Assembly (NCBI RefSeq): GCF_013450295.1 | Contig: NZ_SKBR01000001.1 | Coordinates: 1,120,001 to 1,184,000, forward strand | DNA length: 64,000 nucleotides | From: Streptomyces sp. AJS327 | Lineage (GTDB): Bacteria; Actinomycetota; Actinomycetes; Streptomycetales; Streptomycetaceae | Reading direction: 5' to 3' | In this document: one piece after another, positions 8,425 through 15,906 of the stretch | Position numbering within the stretch: the stretch's first letter is position 1 | Layout: each line of letters begins with the position of its first letter | The notes under the pieces: generated by a model | The model's database searches: none | What the model saw: only the letters and a program-made list of their open reading frames with translations | Told to the model about the DNA's origin: nothing | Translations under genes and position numbers: made by a program

Positions 8425-8646
8425 TCAGCGGCCGGTCAGGCAGTTGAGCAGCAAGGTCTGGTTCGTGGGGTTGTTGACCGCGTCGACGGCGCAGCCCACC
8501 ACTCCGACGATGTCCACGGTGATGTTGAGGGTGGCGTCGATGGGGCCTTCCGCCGCCTTCTCGGGGGCGGCGCTCGCGGTGGACATGCCGCCGATGGTCA
8601 GCGCGAGCGTCAGCGGGGCAAGAACGAGAGCGGATCGAAGGCGCAC
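8425..8646 (-). CDS. Small secreted two-cysteine protein, unknown
   Basis: 73 residues from a GTG at 8646 with AGAGG eight bases upstream. MRLR plus a hydrophobic core and STASA|APEKA give a clear Sec signal peptide of about 27 residues. The mature part of about 46 residues is rich in Val/Ile/Asn and has two cysteines (VVGCAV and LLNCLTGR) that could form a disulfide. Size and composition recall the small secreted surface proteins of streptomycetes (chaplin-like scale), but the chaplin motif is not present and I do not recognise the family. It stands alone with its own terminator. Confidence 0.75.
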   Translation of the reverse strand: MRLRSALVLAPLTLALTIGGMSTASAAPEKAAEGPIDATLNITVDIVGVVGCAVDAVNNPTNQTLLLNCLTGR

Positions 8647-8882
8647 AGTGAGTTCCTCTCAGAGGAGACTGGCTTTCGGGAGAGCCCAGAATGACGGAGT
8701 TGGCAGTGCTCCGACAAGACTGCGGCGGCCCTGTGTTGACGGTATGTCAGCGAAGAACGGGGACATCGTCCGCGCACCGTGGGACCAACCGGAACCGTTC
8801 CACCGCACCCCGCACACATCGCACGCCGCACGCATCGCACAGCGTCCGCACGTCCCGCGCGCCCCAGCTCGTCCGGGCGTTC

Positions 8883-9626
8883 TCAGCGGCGACGACGGCT
8901 CGCGAGTACCCCGAACGTGACCACGGCCGTCAGTACGGGCAGCCCGGCCAGCAGGGCCGCGGGGTGGAGCAGCGTGTCGACGTACGGGTTGGGCTCGGGG
9001 TCGCTGTTGGTCGGAAGCTCACCCATGGCCAGCGCGGTGAAGAAGATCGCGACCCCCACGAAGAAGCCGAGCAGCCCCAGAAGAACGGCCATCTGCATCG
9101 CGAAGGCCAGCTCCTGCCAGTTTCGGCCGTCCGTCGGGCCCGTCGTGGTATCCGCCCAGCGGACTTCGCGGACGGGTCTCCAGTACGTCCTGTAGAGGAG
9201 GAACAGGGTGAACAACAGGAAGAAGAGCCCGACGGAGACGAACGTTCCGTAGAGTGCCGAGGTCTCGCTGTCCCAGCGCAGCACGGCGAAGAGGATGGGC
9301 CCGACGAACACGGCGGGCAGGACGAGCCAGCAGAGCAGATAGGTCCGGACGACCTCGGTCCAGCGGACCCGGGACCTGCCGACGATCTCGTAGGTGGTGG
9401 TCGTCCGGCTGGTGAGAAGCCCGCTCTCGTCGCGGTACCCGGTCTGCCGCACGTAGTACCGGCTGAGCGGGACGATCGGCAGGAGGACCATGAACCAGCA
9501 GGTGGCGAAGAACCCGCCGCTCTCGTCGGCACGGGAGTTGTGCAGCAGCATCGTGCCGATGGCGTCGTAGGTCCCCAGGTCGGGGAGGTCTTCGTCGCCC
9601 GCCAGCGGATACAGGGGGTCGGCCAT
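8883..9626 (-). CDS. Multi-pass membrane protein, unknown function
   Basis: 247 residues beginning MADPLYPLAGDEDLPDLG at the ATG at 9626. Membrane segments are visible at FFATCWFMVLLPIVPLS, YLLCWLVLPAVFVGPILFAVL, TFVSVGLFFLLFTLFLL, MAVLLGLLGFFVGVAIFFTAL and a final hydrophobic stretch before RRRR. The soluble N-terminal part has no motif I can name. No strong ribosome site precedes the start. It is monocistronic, between two hairpins. Confidence 0.8.
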   Translation of the reverse strand: MADPLYPLAGDEDLPDLGTYDAIGTMLLHNSRADESGGFFATCWFMVLLPIVPLSRYYVRQTGYRDESGLLTSRTTTTYEIVGRSRVRWTEVVRTYLLCWLVLPAVFVGPILFAVLRWDSETSALYGTFVSVGLFFLLFTLFLLYRTYWRPVREVRWADTTTGPTDGRNWQELAFAMQMAVLLGLLGFFVGVAIFFTALAMGELPTNSDPEPNPYVDTLLHPAALLAGLPVLTAVVTFGVLASRRRR

Positions 9627-9732
9627 GCGAAGGATGGTATGCGCCCTCGCGTCAGCCGCGAAGGTCCCAACACCTCACGGAATACGGGCTCTTGGGCTCA
9701 CTCCGCTCCCGTCCGGCATGACACACGCGTCC

Positions 9733-9759
9733 GTCCAGGGCACCAACCGTGCCCTGGAC
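9733..9759. terminator. Terminator-like hairpin
   Basis: gtccagggcac / gtgccctggac make an 11-bp perfect stem with a 5-nt loop in the space between the DUF397 gene and the membrane-protein gene. Confidence 0.6.
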
Positions 9760-9795
9760 GCGACCGCTGTCAGAAGCGGTCCGGATGCGCCCCTG

Positions 9796-9955
9796 CCCAT
9801 GACACAGGCCCCGCCTTCCTTGGGAGGATCGGCGGGGCCTGTGGGAGATCTGGGAATCAGCTGGCGTCCAGGTCGCCACTGTTGAGGGCGGTGGTGAACG
9901 TGGTCCAAGTGGCCGGTGCGAAGGTCAGGTTCGCGCCGTGGGAGATCTTGGAGTC
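9796..9955. repeat. 160-bp direct repeat, copy 1
   Basis: By eye identical base for base to 10104-10263 (offset 308). The unit holds a terminator hairpin plus the 3' end of a DUF397 gene; the sequences diverge just beyond 9955/10263. Confidence 0.95.
9804..9842 (-). terminator. Terminator of the distal DUF397 gene
   Basis: acaggccccgcc / ggcggggcctgt give a perfect 12-bp stem with a 15-nt loop just after the stop at 9857; it is duplicated at 10112-10150. Confidence 0.75.
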
Positions 9956-10075
9956 GCGTACGGGAACGGTTCCCTGGGTGGCCAGGTCAGGTGCCCACTC
10001 AACGCAGTCGCCACCTCCACCGTTGCTGTAGCTGGACTTGACCCATGTGACGTGATGGTCGGTGCTGTGCGGCAT
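9857..10075 (-). CDS. DUF397 protein (Scr2-like), distal copy
   Basis: 72 residues from the ATG at 10075 behind GGAGG. It has the DUF397 signature: TWVKSSYSNGGGGDCVEWAPD near the start, then VPVRDSK and an aromatic end TWTTFTTALNSG. DUF397 proteins pair with DUF5753-type helix-turn-helix proteins (Scr1/Scr2-type, proposed toxin-antitoxin-like). The C-terminal half and terminator are identical at DNA level with the proximal copy at 10165-10386, so one arose by recent tandem duplication or conversion. Confidence 0.92.
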   Translation of the reverse strand: MPHSTDHHVTWVKSSYSNGGGGDCVEWAPDLATQGTVPVRDSKISHGANLTFAPATWTTFTTALNSGDLDAS

Positions 10076-10103
10076 GTGTCCTCCTTCGGTCACTGGATGG
10101 CTA

Positions 10104-10263
10104 CCCATGACACAGGCCCCGCCTTCCTTGGGAGGATCGGCGGGGCCTGTGGGAGATCTGGGAATCAGCTGGCGTCCAGGTCGCCACTGTTGAGGGCGGT
10201 GGTGAACGTGGTCCAAGTGGCCGGTGCGAAGGTCAGGTTCGCGCCGTGGGAGATCTTGGAGTC
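10104..10263. repeat. 160-bp direct repeat, copy 2
   Basis: Second copy of the unit described at 9796-9955, covering the terminator and the 3' part of the proximal DUF397 gene. Confidence 0.95.
10112..10150 (-). terminator. Terminator of the proximal DUF397 gene
   Basis: Same 12-bp stem as at 9804-9842. It lies between the two DUF397 genes, so the distal copy probably depends on readthrough or on a promoter of its own in the short leader. Confidence 0.75.
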
Positions 10264-10386
10264 CCGGACGGGAACGGTTCCCTGCGCGGCCAGGCTCGGG
10301 GCCCATTCGACGCAGGAGCCGCCGTTTCCGTTGCTGTAGCTGGACTTGACCCAGTCCGCGCGGGAGAGGTCCGGGGCGGTGCTCAT
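10165..10386 (-). CDS. DUF397 protein (Scr2-like), proximal copy
   Basis: 73 residues, MSTAPDLSRADWVKSSYSNG at the start, CVEWAPSLAAQGT and VPVRDSK in the middle. Its ATG overlaps the stop of the HTH gene (ATGA), so the pair is translationally coupled, as expected for Scr1/Scr2-type partners. The last about 35 residues match the distal copy exactly while the N-terminal parts differ, which marks the duplication boundary inside the gene. Confidence 0.92.
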   Translation of the reverse strand: MSTAPDLSRADWVKSSYSNGNGGSCVEWAPSLAAQGTVPVRDSKISHGANLTFAPATWTTFTTALNSGDLDAS

Positions 10387-11213
10387 GTCTGTAGTCCTCT
10401 CATGACTCCGTGGATGTGCGCCGCCGTGTCGGTCGGCGACAGGGCGTGAGCCCGTAGACGATCGTATGCCCGGCCACGGGCCATGACAGCCTCTGTGTCC
10501 TCCAGAAGATGTCCCGAGGAGATACCTTCTTCGTACGCCACTACTGAGCCGTTCTCCAGAGTGAGCAGATCCAACGAGCCACCCGCCAGGGCGTGTCCGC
10601 CGTGGGAGAAGGGAAGCAGTTGGATAAGCGTCGTCCCGGTGTCGACGTTCTCCGTCAGGACTTTCAACTGCTCCTGCATGACGGTCGGTCCGCCGAAGGA
10701 GCGCATCAGGACGGCCTCATCGAGAATGACCGAGATATAGGTCCTGGGCTCTCGGTGGAGTAATTCCTGACGACTGGCTCGCGCTGCGGCCAGCTGGTCG
10801 ATCTCGTCCTCCGTGGCCCGAGGGTTGTGTGCACGGAACAGTGCCCGTGCGTACTCCTCGGTCTGGAGAAGGCCGGGTACCAACTGCCCGGCGTAGAAGC
10901 TGATATCGGTGGCCCGGGCCTCCAACTCCATTCGCCGTCGGTACTGGTCCGGATGGACCTCGCGGCGGGCGAGACTGTACAGCTCCTCGAAGATGCCGTC
11001 CGTGCCGAACACCTCGTCCAGCTTGGCTGGCAGCTCAGGCGGCGGCATGTACTCCGCTGTCTCGATGCGGGACAGATGGCTCTTGCTCACGTTCACCACA
11101 TGCGACAGTCCTTCGAGACTCATCCCGGCCCGGGCTCGGAACATTCGGAGCTTGGCCCCGAAGAGATGTCGGGCAGAGCGGTCCGGGGTGAGATCGCGCG
11201 GTTTGGCCCCCAC
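10383..11213 (-). CDS. XRE-type HTH regulator with DUF5753 domain (Scr1-like)
   Basis: 276 residues from the GTG at 11213, preceded by AAAGGGGAG at seven bases; an upstream ATG at 11264 is in frame but lacks a ribosome site. Residues about 18-75 are an XRE helix-turn-helix (GAKLRMFRARAGMSLEGL, VSKSHLSRIETAEY), followed by the DUF5753 ligand/partner domain (GQLVPGLLQTEEYARAL, ALAGGSLDLLTLENGSVVAYEE). Such proteins are often next to DUF397 genes, as here. It likely represses its own operon and possibly the divergent unit at 11350. Confidence 0.92.
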   Translation of the reverse strand: MGAKPRDLTPDRSARHLFGAKLRMFRARAGMSLEGLSHVVNVSKSHLSRIETAEYMPPPELPAKLDEVFGTDGIFEELYSLARREVHPDQYRRRMELEARATDISFYAGQLVPGLLQTEEYARALFRAHNPRATEDEIDQLAAARASRQELLHREPRTYISVILDEAVLMRSFGGPTVMQEQLKVLTENVDTGTTLIQLLPFSHGGHALAGGSLDLLTLENGSVVAYEEGISSGHLLEDTEAVMARGRAYDRLRAHALSPTDTAAHIHGVMRGLQT

Positions 11214-11349
11214 AGGGCAACTCCCCTTTCCCGTAAAGCTGGACGCAACGTGTTGTGCCTTCATTTACGGCTTGCTGGACGCAACGCTATCCGTGCCAAG
11301 CGCCCATGTCTTCAGTTTTGGGCGAACACCTCGTCGCACGGAGGACGAA

Positions 11350-11601
11350 ATGTCGAAGACGGATAATGCTATGAACAATCGAGGCGCTATTCCGGAGGCG
11401 GAGCGGGTGCGGCGGGAGTTGCGGGATGCGTTGGAGGCGGCGGGGGTGATGCTGCCGTCGCTGGGGTTGGATCCGCTCTCGTGTACGGGACCGAATCCGC
11501 GTCCGTTGATCGATTTGGGGCGTTGTGACATGGCCACCGCACGGGGGTTGACGGTCCTGTTGCGGGAGCATCGCGAGTGGGGGCGGGGGATGGAGCGGTG
11601 A
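11350..11601 (+). CDS. Small conserved protein, first gene of a coupled three-gene unit
   Basis: 83 residues from ATG 11350, with GGAG six bases upstream. The central part PEAERVRRELRDALEAAGVMLPSLG then a segment LIDLGRCDMATARGLTVLLREH looks like a helical regulatory-type small protein of the kind often found beside Scr1-like loci; I cannot name a function. Its stop overlaps the start of the next ORF (GTGA). An internally deleted paralogue of 28 residues is at 52488-52574: the same start (MSTSEV...) and the same end (EHREW) with the middle removed. Divergent from the HTH gene. Confidence 0.75.
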   Translation: MSKTDNAMNNRGAIPEAERVRRELRDALEAAGVMLPSLGLDPLSCTGPNPRPLIDLGRCDMATARGLTVLLREHREWGRGMER

Positions 11602-11666
11602 GTGTGTATCGGGTGTGGGCCCGGGTGTGGTTGGCGGGATGGTTAGTGCTGTGGGGGCGTCGGTGA
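11598..11666 (+). CDS. 22-residue Trp-rich microprotein
   Basis: GTG start and TGA stop are both in four-base GTGA overlaps with the preceding and following genes, an arrangement that rarely arises by chance. The product begins MSVYRVWARVWLAGWLVLWG and is a single amphipathic or membrane-spanning Trp/Val/Leu segment with Arg at both ends. The paralogous locus at 52423-52491 encodes MSVYRVLARAWVAGRLLLWR with the same two overlaps, so the peptide frame has been kept. Function is unknown; it could be a membrane peptide or a translational coupler. Confidence 0.5.
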   Translation: MSVYRVWARVWLAGWLVLWGRR

Positions 11667-12193
11667 ACGGCTGGGCGGCGATGACGGGTTACGGGGTGGC
11701 GGTGGGCAGCGTGGTGGCTGTCTACGTGTGGTGTGTGAGGGTCTCGCGCGCGTCGAGGAGGGATGTGGCCGAGGTGGGCGCGGAGCCCGTGGAGGGGTTT
11801 GTTCCGACTGGTGGTGGCGTGTGGCTGGTGGGGCGGTGTGGGCTGTACTGCGGGCGGGACGGTGTACGGGTGACCGCCTTCCGAACGGTCCCGACGCCCT
11901 GGGGGCGGCTCCAACTCTTCGGCTGCGTCCCCTGTCTGCGCCAGCTGATCGACCTGGAGCGGGCGCGCACCCGTGAACTCACCGCTCCCTTCCGTACCCC
12001 GATCGGTGCCGGACTCCTGCCCGCGTCGCGGACCTCGGACGCCGACGAGCCAAGCCCCCAACCCCAGCCCCAGCCCCAACTCCGCGCCAGCGATGGGGCG
12101 TTGGAGCGTGCGGCGGCGGAACCACGGGTGTCGCACCACGTGCCGAGCGCGCCGCTGTGGTGTCCCGGGAGGTGCCGTGGCCCGGGGCTGTGA
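11663..12193 (+). CDS. Membrane-anchored Cys-containing protein, third gene of the unit
   Basis: 176 residues from the GTG at 11663, which overlaps the microprotein stop. One N-terminal membrane segment (GYGVAVGSVVAVYVWCV), then a conserved block GRCGLYCGRDGVRVTAFRTV followed by GRLQLFGCVPCLRQLI, with CxxxC and CxxC pairs suggesting a metal or disulfide site, and a Pro/Gln-rich tail. An inverted, frameshifted paralogue is at 52047-52426, where one cysteine of the second pair region has become Gly. I do not recognise a named family. Confidence 0.7.
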   Translation: MNGWAAMTGYGVAVGSVVAVYVWCVRVSRASRRDVAEVGAEPVEGFVPTGGGVWLVGRCGLYCGRDGVRVTAFRTVPTPWGRLQLFGCVPCLRQLIDLERARTRELTAPFRTPIGAGLLPASRTSDADEPSPQPQPQPQLRASDGALERAAAEPRVSHHVPSAPLWCPGRCRGPGL

Positions 12194-12311
12194 CCACCGT
12201 TGGCAGACGCGCCGCGACCACCGGTGGGAGACGCGCTGCGATCACCCCACCACCGTCGTCCGCGAGGGCAAGACCCACTGCGGCACCTGCGGCCGACAGC
12301 TCTACCTCTGA
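12177..12311 (+). CDS. Possible tiny zinc-ribbon protein
   Basis: 44 residues from a GTG at 12177 with GGGAGG four bases before it, overlapping the end of the previous gene by 17 bases. The pattern GCDHRW...RCDHPTTVV...THCGTCGRQLYL places Cys/His pairs as in small zinc ribbons. The short length and composition make it uncertain; it fits the coupled arrangement of the three genes before it. Confidence 0.45.
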   Translation: MARGCDHRWQTRRDHRWETRCDHPTTVVREGKTHCGTCGRQLYL

Positions 12312-12374
12312 TCCACCTCTGAACTCCCCCCTGAACTTCCCCCCCAACTCCCCATCACCGACCAGTGACTGCGC

Positions 12375-12749
12375 ATGCTCCCCACCTCACCTCCCGCTCC
12401 GCGCCAGGCGGCGCCGGACCCATCCCCCGAGCCGGGCCCCGGACCTCCATCACCGGCCCCGTCGGACCCGTTGGACCCGTCGGACCCGTTGGACCCGTTG
12501 GACCCGCCGATCGGTGAGTACATCCCGGATGGTGACCACACCCGGAATGGACCGGATGGCTACCGGTGTCCGCCGGAGCTGGACCGGCCGATCCTCGCGG
12601 TCGCGCTGACCTGCGTGACCGGCCTGCTCACCCTCGCCATCGCCCTCGCCGCCTGCCAACCCACCCCCACACCACCACCCTCGACGACGACACCACCATC
12701 CGGCGGCCAGATACCCACCCGCTGCCCCACGGCCGACCAACACGACTGA
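12375..12749 (+). CDS. Proline-rich single-pass membrane protein, unknown
   Basis: 124 residues. A Pro/Asp repeat region (SDPLDPSDPLDPLDPP, encoded by 9-bp DNA repeats at about 12462-12510) precedes GEYIPDGDHTRNGPDGYRCP, one membrane helix PILAVALTCVTGLLTLAIAL ending in AAC, and a Thr/Pro tail. No convincing ribosome site is visible at the ATG, so the start is unsure. Position fits the end of the unit starting at 11350. Confidence 0.45.
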   Translation: MLPTSPPAPRQAAPDPSPEPGPGPPSPAPSDPLDPSDPLDPLDPPIGEYIPDGDHTRNGPDGYRCPPELDRPILAVALTCVTGLLTLAIALAACQPTPTPPPSTTTPPSGGQIPTRCPTADQHD

Positions 12750-12848
12750 CACACACGCCAGTTCACCCACAACGACGTACGACACCGCCACGCTGCGCAC
12801 GAGAAGCGACGCACCACCACACACGACGAAAGGCGAGGCCAGCACTTC

Positions 12849-13385
12849 ATGCACACCGAGTACGACTTCAGTCACCCGCCCGGACGGCGCCTGGGCGCCC
12901 TCGCGCTGATCACCAACCCCGAGGGTCACATCCTGCTCGTGGAGAAGATCTACCGGAAGGAGAAGGGCGACCCCCACCCCTGGGGCCTGCCCGGCGGCTG
13001 CGCACAACCCGACGAGGACCTGCACGACGCCTTCCGCCGCGAACTACTGGAGGAGACCGGGCAGCGCATCGAACCCGGCGACCTGCTCACCGTCCACCAC
13101 ATGCCCGCCAACCCACCCCACCGCGAAGGACTCAACTTCGTCTTCGACGGCGGCACCCTCCACCCCACCACCCCCATCACCCTCCCCCAACACGAGTTAA
13201 GCGCCCACGCGTTCGTCCCCCTCGACGACCTCCACCACTACCTCGCACCCCACCAACTCCTCCGCGTCCGCACCGCCGTCCGCAACGCCCTCAACGGACA
13301 CCGCACCGCCTACCTCACCGCCGCCCACCCCACCACCACAAGCAGCACACCACACCCCACGACGACCACGACCACCCCCACCTGA
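12849..13385 (+). CDS. Nudix hydrolase
   Basis: 178 residues. The Nudix box is complete: GGCAQPDEDLHDAFRRELLEETGQRI in residues about 52-77 (GX5EX7REUXEEXGU), so a nucleoside-diphosphate-X hydrolase with Mg2+ is expected. The N-terminus MHTEYDFSHPPGRRLGALAL begins the Nudix fold directly. The last 25 residues are Thr/Pro-rich and not part of the fold. Substrate is not readable. Confidence 0.88.
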   Translation: MHTEYDFSHPPGRRLGALALITNPEGHILLVEKIYRKEKGDPHPWGLPGGCAQPDEDLHDAFRRELLEETGQRIEPGDLLTVHHMPANPPHREGLNFVFDGGTLHPTTPITLPQHELSAHAFVPLDDLHHYLAPHQLLRVRTAVRNALNGHRTAYLTAAHPTTTSSTPHPTTTTTTPT

Positions 13386-13574
13386 ACCCACCCCATCGAC
13401 ACCAGGTCCTGTTCGGCGGATGGCGCGACCTCCTCGCCCTCGACGCGTTGGCGTGTCCATGGGGCGGGGAGATCGCGCGAATGAGGACCTGTCTCGCCGG
13501 GAAAGCGGACGCTGGTCCCTGATCCTGGTGGTCACGCCGGGTGAGTGGGTGGTGTCCCGCAATTCGATCCCGTC

Positions 13575-13743
13575 GTGGCAGGTATCCGAGTCGGCAGGAC
13601 GACGTACCCGCGGAGGACCGAGCGTGAGCGGACGATCAACGGTCTCAGGAACTCCCGGGCTGTGGCCGCGAGATACGACGAGTTTGCCTCGTTCTCGGCA
13701 CCGTCACCGTGGCCTCGATTTCAGCCGCTGGCTTCGCCCATGA
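13575..13743 (+). pseudogene. 3' remnant of an IS5-type transposase
   Basis: The translation TERERTINGLRNSRAVAARYD followed in another frame by LGTVTVASIS and then RWLRP before a stop resembles the C-terminal end of DDE transposases of the IS5 group (ER-x-I/V-N-x-L-x-x-x-R-A-V-A-T-R-Y-D-K ... I-x-x-W-L-R). Two frame changes and no upstream catalytic domain show decay. It occupies the 410-bp space between the Nudix gene and the lipoprotein gene; the rest of that space shows nothing. Confidence 0.5.
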
Positions 13744-13769
13744 TCGGCTGGGCAGTGGCCGGTCAGCGG

Positions 13770-13790
13770 CCGGTCAGCGCGCCTGACCGG
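13770..13790 (-). terminator. Hairpin after the lipoprotein gene
   Basis: ccggtcag / ctgaccgg, 8-bp perfect stem, 5-nt loop, six bases after the stop of the gene at 13796. Confidence 0.55.
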
Positions 13791-13795
13791 TCGCA

Positions 13796-14542
13796 CTACC
13801 GCTTGTCGCAGCCGTCAGGTGTCATCGTCTCCCGCACCGTCTTCCACTCCCGCCCCGCTTTGTCCTCCGGGGGGCGCACGTCCTTTCCCCAGTTCTCGTC
13901 CTTGACCAGGTGGGTGCGGTGCCGGGGATACGTACCGGCCTTCGCCAGGGGGTACTCCTTGGTGCCGTGCCGCGCTTCCATCAGGTCGTGGTCGGCGCAG
14001 TACTCCAGCCTGGCCTTGCGTCCGCCGTCGTATACGGAGACCTTCGGGGCGTAGAACCGTGTGTGGCCCCACAGTTCCAGTTCCGTGTCGCGGACACCCT
14101 TGGCATAGGCGGTCCGGCACTTGTGCGCCTGCGAGCCCTCCAGATACCAGTCCTTGATCAACTCTTCGTAGCGGTACGTGCCGTCCTCGTCTTTCGAGTC
14201 GGTCATCAGCATCTGGGTGTTGCGTTCGGCCTTCGCCGCGGAGTCCAGTACTGCCTGCTTGCCCTTGTCCTTCGATTTCCAGTCGGAGAAGGCGGCACCC
14301 ACGTGGGCGATCGAATGCATGGAGGGCTGGTCGTCGGGCAGGGAGCGACCGTTGTGTGCGGGCTTCCCGTTGTCTCGCGGGTTACTGCCGCACGCACGGG
14401 TACCTTCGGGCCACTCGCCATCCCTGCCCTCGTCCTGGTGGCCCTGGCCGCAACCAGCTACAGCCGCCACCGTCAGCACGCAGCAGGCAACGGTCACCCC
14501 CACCCGACCGTTCTTTCGAGCCCGGCGAAGATCTCCCATCAT
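13796..14542 (-). CDS. Putative lipoprotein, unknown
   Basis: 248 residues, starting MMGDLRRARKNGR; GGAAGG precedes the two adjacent ATGs (14542 or 14539). Signal VGVTVACCVLTVAAVAGC ends in a lipobox AVAGC. The mature part is rich in charged residues and has Cys at ACGSN, HKCRT, EYCADH and DGCDKR, which could make two disulfides. Tyr/Trp-rich segments (YRYEELIKDWYLEGSQ) are conserved-looking, but I do not recognise the family. Monocistronic. Confidence 0.8.
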   Translation of the reverse strand: MMGDLRRARKNGRVGVTVACCVLTVAAVAGCGQGHQDEGRDGEWPEGTRACGSNPRDNGKPAHNGRSLPDDQPSMHSIAHVGAAFSDWKSKDKGKQAVLDSAAKAERNTQMLMTDSKDEDGTYRYEELIKDWYLEGSQAHKCRTAYAKGVRDTELELWGHTRFYAPKVSVYDGGRKARLEYCADHDLMEARHGTKEYPLAKAGTYPRHRTHLVKDENWGKDVRPPEDKAGREWKTVRETMTPDGCDKR

Positions 14543-14703
14543 CCGCCCTTCCTCTCCACGGCCGCTGACAGTGCTGACCGCACACCCTAGGAGGCGCGCG
14601 CCGGGCCTGGAAGAGACCCCTGACCCCTGTCCCGTTGACGACCGGATACCGAGGAGGGTGTCACGTGATCTGCGGGGTACTGCCCAACCCACCTCCAGCA
14701 CAC

Positions 14704-14784
14704 CGGCGTTGCCCACGCCACACCAACCCGCTCCGGGGCCGCCACCGTCACCTTCTCTCCACGGGACGGCCCCGGAGCGACCCC
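14704..14784 (+). repeat. Dispersed hairpin element, copy 1
   Basis: About 81 bp from cggcgttg to ggagcgacccc, containing perfect arms gctccggggccg (14730-14741) and cggccccggagc (14767-14778) around a conserved loop with ccaccgtcacc. A second copy in inverse orientation lies at 51969-52055 with about 85 percent identity by eye. It sits 50 bp after the EamA stop and could terminate that gene. Confidence 0.7.
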
Positions 14785-14835
14785 GTTGGAGGGCACATCG
14801 CCCCTCCGAGCGCGGGGGCGCGCGCTAGTCGGGGG

Positions 14836-15906
14836 TCAGTCGGGGGCGGTGGTGTGGGTCTCCGGGCCCGGGGGCGTGGTGCTAGGCGCCACGTTCGGCC
14901 CCGCACCCGGTTCCGCCACGAGTTCCGGTTCCGGTACGGACCCCGTCCTTGGTTCGGCTGGTTCGGCCGGTTCGCCCGGTTCAGCTGGTTCGGGGGTCGG
15001 TGCCGGTGCCGGGGTGCGGCGAAGACCGGCGAGACGCGAAACGGCCACTCCCGCAAGGCAGATGGCTCCGCCCAGCATGGTCACCGGTCCCGGCACCTCG
15101 CCGAGCGCGGCCCAGGAGATCAGGACCACGAAGACGGGGACGACGTACGTGGTGGCGCCGAGCCGTCCGGCAGGGGTGCGGGCCAGCGCGTAGGCCCAGG
15201 TGCTGAAGGCGAGGGCGGTGGGGAAGAGGCCCAGGTAGACGAGGTTGACCGTCGCTGACGGCGGGGCCTCCGCCAGTCCCGTCACCAACTGGCCGCCGAA
15301 CGGCAGGCAGGCGACGGCGCCGACGGCGCATCCGAGCGTGGTGACCTGGGCCGGGCTCGCGTAGCGCAGCGCGGGTTTCTGCGCGACCACGCCGATCCCG
15401 TACCCGAGGGCGGCCACCAGGCAGAGCGCCACTCCGCCCAGGGAGGACGGTCCGTCGCCGGACACCGACAGGGCGACCACTCCGGCCCCCGCGAACGAGA
15501 CGGCTATGCCGATGAGGAGGGGCGCGGGGAAGCCCTCCTTGAGGAACCATCCGCTGAGCAGGGCAATGATGAGGGGGCCGACGTTGACGACGAGGGCGGC
15601 CGTGCCCGCGTCCACGATCTGCTCGGCCCAGTTGAGCGCGACCATGTAGACGCCGAACCACATCACGCCGGACGTCAGGATCCCGGGCCAGGCCCGGCGG
15701 TCCGGCCACTTCCCCCGCTGGAGCAGGAAGACGCAGCCGAGCGCCAGCGAGGCCGTCAACAGCCGCCCTAACGCCAGCGCGCCGGGGGTGTAGTGCTCGG
15801 CCGACACCCGTATGGAGACGAACGCCGAGGCCCAGAGCAGCATGGAGACGGTCATGGCCGCGAGGGCTCGCTGATCGATCCGACGTCTGTCGGTCACCTG
15901 TTCCAT
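14836..15906 (-). CDS. EamA/DMT-family transporter with acidic tail
   Basis: 356 residues. Two EamA repeats of five membrane helices each are visible (LLWASAFVSIRVSAEHY at the start of repeat 1 and GYGIGVVAQKPALRYAS at the start of repeat 2, both with the usual Gly/Pro/Trp pattern), so this is a drug/metabolite exporter or importer of small metabolites. After the tenth helix a 60-residue Pro/Glu-rich cytosolic tail (PAPAPTPEPAEPGEPAEPAE) is unusual for the family. Substrate unknown. Confidence 0.9.
   Translation of the reverse strand: MEQVTDRRRIDQRALAAMTVSMLLWASAFVSIRVSAEHYTPGALALGRLLTASLALGCVFLLQRGKWPDRRAWPGILTSGVMWFGVYMVALNWAEQIVDAGTAALVVNVGPLIIALLSGWFLKEGFPAPLLIGIAVSFAGAGVVALSVSGDGPSSLGGVALCLVAALGYGIGVVAQKPALRYASPAQVTTLGCAVGAVACLPFGGQLVTGLAEAPPSATVNLVYLGLFPTALAFSTWAYALARTPAGRLGATTYVVPVFVVLISWAALGEVPGPVTMLGGAICLAGVAVSRLAGLRRTPAPAPTPEPAEPGEPAEPAEPRTGSVPEPELVAEPGAGPNVAPSTTPPGPETHTTAPD

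Noticed and set aside
11222..11264. Upstream ATG (11264) as start of the HTH regulator
   Set aside because: No ribosome site; GTG at 11213 has GGGGAG at the right distance and gives the usual family length.
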